From: Glandiceps talaboti
Taxonomy: Eukaryota; Hemichordata; Enteropneusta; Spengelidae
Length of the DNA stretch: 64,000 bases
Assembly: GCF_964340395.1 (NCBI RefSeq)
Contig: NC_135549.1
Coordinates: 33,555,832-33,619,831, forward strand
Direction: 5' to 3'
Within the stretch, counting starts at the first letter, position 1, and each line of letters opens with the position of its first letter. The translations under genes were made by a program, and so were the position numbers. This document shows, in pieces, positions 59,660-64,000 of this stretch. The notes under the pieces are model-generated. The model did not search any database and was not told the DNA's origin. It saw only the letters and a list, made by a program, of their open reading frames with translations.

Positions 59660-62600
59660 ATCTTGGTTTCTGTACAGTGATAAACCCTAGTTCCCTGCTG
59701 TACGGTGATAAACTCTAGTTCCCTGATGTAAAGGTGATAAACCCTAGTTCCCTGATGTAAAGGTGATAAACCCTAGTTCCCTGATGTAAAGGTGATAAAC
59801 CCTAGTTCCCTGATGTAAAGGTGATAAACCCTAGTTCCCTGCTGTAAAGGTGATAAACCCTAGTTCCCTGATGTAAAGGTGATAAACTCTAGTTCCCTGC
59901 TGTACGCTGATAAGCCCTAGTTCCCTGCTGTACGGTGATAAACCCTAGTTCCCTGATGTAAAGGTGATAAACCCTAGTTCCCTGATGTAAAGGTGATAAA
60001 CCCTAGTTCCCTGCTGTAAAGGTGATAAACCCTAGTTCCCTGATGTAAAGGTGATAAACCCTAGTTCCCTGATGTAAAGGTGATAAACCCTAGTTCCCTG
60101 CTGTACGGTGATAAGCCCTAGTTCCCTGATGTAAAGGTGATAAACCCTAGTTCCCTGATGTACGGTGATAAACCCTAGTTCCCTGATGTAAAGGTGATAA
60201 ACCCTAGTTCCCTGATGTAAAGGTGATAAACCCTAGTTCCCTGCTGTACGGTGATAAACCCTAGTTCCCTGATGTAAAGGTGATAAACACAAGTTCCCTG
60301 CTGTACGGTGATAAACCCTAGTTCCCTGATGTAAAGGTGATAAACCCAAGTTCCCTGCTGTACGGTGATAAACCCTAGTTCCCTGCTGTATGGTGATAAA
60401 CCCTAGTTCCCTGATGTAAAGGTGATAAACCCTAGTTCCCTGCTGTAAAGGTGATAAACCCTAGTTCCCTGCTGTACGGTGATAAACCCTAGTTCCCTGC
60501 TATAAAGGTGATAAACCCTAGTTCCCTGCTGTACGGTGATAAACCCTAGTTCCCTGCTGTACGGTGATAAACCCTAGTTCCCTGATGTAAAGGTGATAAA
60601 CCCTAGTTCCCTGATGTAAAGGTGATAAACCCTAGTTCCCTGCTGTACAGTGATAAACCCTAGTTCCCTGATGTAAAGGTGATAAACCCTAGTTCCCTGC
60701 TGTACGGTGATAAACCCTAGTTCCCTGCTGTACGGTGATAAGCCCTAGTTCCCTGCTGTACGGTGATAAACCCTAGTTCCCTGCTGTACGGTGATAAACC
60801 CTAGTTCCCTGCTGTACGGTGATAAAACCTAGTTCCCTGCTGTACGGTGATAAACCCTAGGTCCCTGATGTAAAGGTAATAAACCCCAGTTCCCTGCTGT
60901 ACGGTGATAAACCCTAGTTCCCTGATGTAAAGGTGATAAACCCTAGTTCCCTGCTGTAAAGGTGATAAACCCTAGTTCCCTGCTGTACGGTGATAAACCC
61001 TAGTTCCCTGCTGTACGGTGATAAACCCTAGTTCCCTGCTGTACGGTGATAAACCCTAGTTCCCTGATGTAAAGGTGATAAACCCTAGTTCCCTGATGTA
61101 AAGGTGATAAACCCTAGTTCCCTGCTGTACGGTGATAAACCCTAGTTCCCTGCTATAAAGGTGATAAACCCTAGTTCCCTGATGTAAAGGTGATAAACCC
61201 AAGTTCCCTGCTGTACGGTGATAAACCCTAGTTCCCTGCTGTATGGTGATAAACCCTAGTTCCCTGATGTAAAGGTGATAAACCCTAGTTCCCTGCTGTA
61301 AAGGTGATAAACCCTAGTTCCCTGCTGTACGGTGATAAACCCTAGTTCCCTGCTGTACGGTGATAAACCCTTGTTCCCTGCTGTACGGTGATAAACCCTA
61401 GTTCCCTGCTGTAAAGGTGATAAACCCTAGTTCCCTGATGTAAAGGTGATAAACCCTAGTTCCCTGCTGTACGGTGATAAACCCTGGTTCCCTGCTGTAC
61501 GGTGATAAACCCTAGTTCCCTGATGTACGGTGATAAACCCTATTTCCCTGCTGTACGGTGATAAACCCTAGTTCCCTGCTGTATGGTTATAAACCCTAGT
61601 TCCCTGCTGTACGGTGATAAACCCTAGTTCCCTGCTGTAAAGGTGATAAACTCTAGTTCCCTGCTGTATGGTGATAAACCCTAGTTCCCTGATGTAAAGG
61701 TGATAAACCCTAGTTCCCTGCTGTAAAGGTGATAAACCCTAGTTCCCTGCTGTACGGTGATAAACCCTAGTTCCCTGCTATAAAGGTGATAAACCCTAGT
61801 TCCCTGCTGTATGGTGATAAACCCTAGTTCCCTGATGTAAAGGTGATAAACCCTAGTTCCCTGATGTAAAGGTGATAAACCCTAGTTCCCTGCTATAAAG
61901 GTGATAAACCCTAGTTCACTGCTGTATGGTGATAAACCCTAGTTCCCTGATGTAAAGGTGATAAACCTTAGTTCCCTGATGTAAAGGTGATAAACCCTAG
62001 TTCCCTGCTGTACGGTGATAAACCCTAGTTCCCTGCTATAAAGGTGATAAACCCTAGTTCCCTGCTGTATGGTGATAAACCCTAGTTCCCTGATGTAAAG
62101 GTGATAAACCCAAGTTCCCTGATGTAAAGGTGATAAACCCTATTTCCCTGCTGTACGGTGATAAACCCTAGTTCCCTGCTATAAAGGTGATAAACTCTAG
62201 TTCCCTGCTGTATGGTGATAAACCCTAGTTCCCTGATGTAAAGGTGATAAACCCAAGTTCCCTGATGTAAAGGTGATGAACCCTAGTTCCCTGATGTAAA
62301 GGTGATAAACCCTAGTTCCCTGCTGTACGGTGATAAACCCTAGTTCCCTGCTGTAAAGGTGATAAACCCTAGTTCCCTGCTGTAAAGGTGATAAACCCTA
62401 GTTCCGTGCTGTAAAGGTGATAAACCCTAGTTCCCTGCTGTACGGTGATAAACCCTAGTTCCCTGATGTAAAGGTGATAAACCCTAGTTCCCTGATGTAA
62501 AGGTGATAAACCCTAGTTCCCTGATGTAAAGGTGATAAACCCTAGTTCCCTGCTGTACGGTGATAAACCCTAGTTCCCTGCTATAAAGGTGATAAACCCT

Positions 62601-64000
62601 AGTTCCCTGCTGTATGGTGATAAACCCTAGTTCCCTGATGTAAAGGTGATAAACCCAAGTTCCCTGATGTAAAGGTGATAAACCCTAGTTCCCTGCTGTA
62701 CGGTGATAAACCCTAGTTCCCTGCTGTAAAGGTGATAAACCCTAGTTCACTGCTGTATGGTGATAAACCCTAGTTCCCTGATGTAAAGGTGATAAACCCT
62801 AGTTCCCTGCTGTACGGTGATAAACCCTAGTTCACTGCTGTATGGTGATAAACCCTAGTTCCCTGATGTAAAGGTGATAAACCCTAGTTCCCTGATGTAA
62901 AGGTGATAAGCCCTAGTTCCCTGCTGTACGGTGATAAACCCTAGTTCCCTGCTGTACGGTGATAAACCCTAGTTCCCTGCTATAAAGATGATAAACCCTA
63001 GTTCACTGCTGTATGGTGATAAACCCTAGTTCCCTGATGTAAAGGTGATAAACCCTAGTTCCCTGCTGTATGGTGATAAACCCTAGTTCACTGCTGTATG
63101 GTGATAAACCCTAGGTCCCTGATGTAAAGGTAATAAACCCTAGGTCCCTGATGTAAAGGTGATAAACCCTAGTTCACTGCTGTATGGTTATAAACCCTAG
63201 TTCCCTGATGTAAAGGTGATAAACCCTAGTTCCCTGATGTAAAGGTGATAAACCCTAGTTCCCTGCTGTACGGTGATAAACCCTAGTTCCCTGATGTAAA
63301 GGTGATAAACCCTAGTTCCCTGCTGTAAAGGTGATAAACCCTAGTTCCCTGCTGTACGGTGATAAACCCTAGTTCCCTGCTGTAAAGGTGATAAGCCCTA
63401 GTTCCCTGATGTAAAGGTGATAAACTCTTAGACTAGTTCCCTGATGTAAAGGTGATAAACCCTAGTTCCCTGATGTAAAGGTGATAAACCCTAGTTCCCT
63501 GCTGTATGGTGATAAACCCTAGTTCACTGCTGTATGGTGATAAACCCTAGTTCCCTGCTGTACGGTGATAAACCCTAGTTCCCTGATGTAAAGGTGATAA
63601 ACCCTAGTTCCCTGATGTAAAGGTGATAAACCCTAGTTCCCTGCTGTACGGTGATAAACCCTAGTTCCCTGCTATAAAGGTGATAAACCCTAGTTCCCTG
63701 ATGTAAAGGTGATAAACCCTAGTTCCCTGCTGTATGGTGATAAACCCTAGTTCCCTGCTGTAAAGGTGATAAACCCTAGTTCCCTGATGTAAAGGTGATA
63801 AACCCTAGTTCCCTGATGTAAAGCTTAAGGTGATAAACCCTAGTTCCCTGATGTAAAGGTGATAAACTCTAGTTCCCTGATGTAAAGGTGATAAACTCTA
63901 GTTCCCTGATGTAAAGGTGATAAACCCTAGTTCCCTGATGTAAAGGTGATAAACCCTAGTTCCCTGATGTAAAGGTGATAAGCCCTAGTTCCCTGCTGTA
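59660..64000. repeat. 28/29-bp minisatellite running off the right edge
   Basis: About 150 units of two interspersed types: GGTGATAAACCCTAGTTCCC followed by TGATGTAAA (29 bp) or by TGCTGTAC (28 bp), plus minor types (CTATAAA, CTGTATG, TTCACTG). A 13-bp insertion lies near 63425 and another (GCTTAA) near 63823. No gene is seen in it. Confidence 0.96.

Noticed and set aside
59660-64000. TAAACCCTAG resembling plant-type telomere repeat
   Set aside because: Only one short match per 28-29-bp unit and no run of telomere units; animal telomeres use TTAGGG-type repeats.

Overview
This is an AT-rich, intron-rich eukaryotic (animal) window dominated by long minisatellites and by non-autonomous transposons. 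Two conserved animal genes can be read by hand, both on the minus strand. The first six coding exons of a GRIPAP1 (GRASP-1) orthologue run from 33700 down to 2820 and continue off the left edge. The last two exons of a long-chain acyl-CoA synthetase / fatty-acid transport protein of the SLC27A (FATP) family lie at 37099-35604. The gene set, the TE types and the dispersed 'GTTGCTATGGGCGTGGTC' and 'CTAATTTGCATATCAC' repeats suggest a marine invertebrate, perhaps a deuterostome such as a hemichordate or lancelet; the species is inference.

Layout. 1-33.7 kb is GRIPAP1, with short exons separated by introns filled with tandem arrays: 52 bp (1-2628), 49 bp (3169-7176), 48 bp (11278-15494), 33 bp (16010-18184), 54 bp (21262-22087) and 35 bp (23200-30204, interrupted). 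The 49-bp and 35-bp arrays are built from the exon 5 / intron 5 and exon 2 / intron 2 junctions themselves. Each unit carries a copy of the 5' splice site, giving roughly 80 and 115 decoy donors beside the real ones. Intron transposons include a TTAA-flanked element (8262-9939), a hairpin MITE with a 9-bp target duplication (18861-19063), a broken LINE ORF1 (20830-21275) and a foldback element with a 6-bp target duplication (23462-26340) lying inside the 35-bp array.

33.7-37.1 kb holds the GRIPAP1 start with a 21-bp repeat upstream, a 0.6-kb CT microsatellite and the 3' end of the SLC27A gene. 37.1-64 kb is mainly repeats: a second foldback element (37478-40265) and a partial copy (56460-57290); a frameshifted CR1/L2-like LINE (about 45270-41950); an octamer-rich 160-bp array (47220-49440); a 51-bp array (53350-54497); an 819-bp inverted-repeat element with a 9-bp target duplication (58638-59456); and a 28/29-bp array running off the right edge (59660-64000). 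Between them are a 195-codon intronless ORF with a TATA/CCAAT promoter (45800-46387) and three phase-compatible putative exons of an unrecognised plus-strand gene (51272-54749).

The strongest observation is the repeated birth of minisatellites from 5' splice junctions within one gene. No CRISPR array, rRNA or tRNA was recognised. All identifications rest on reading and on memory of the families; no searches were run.
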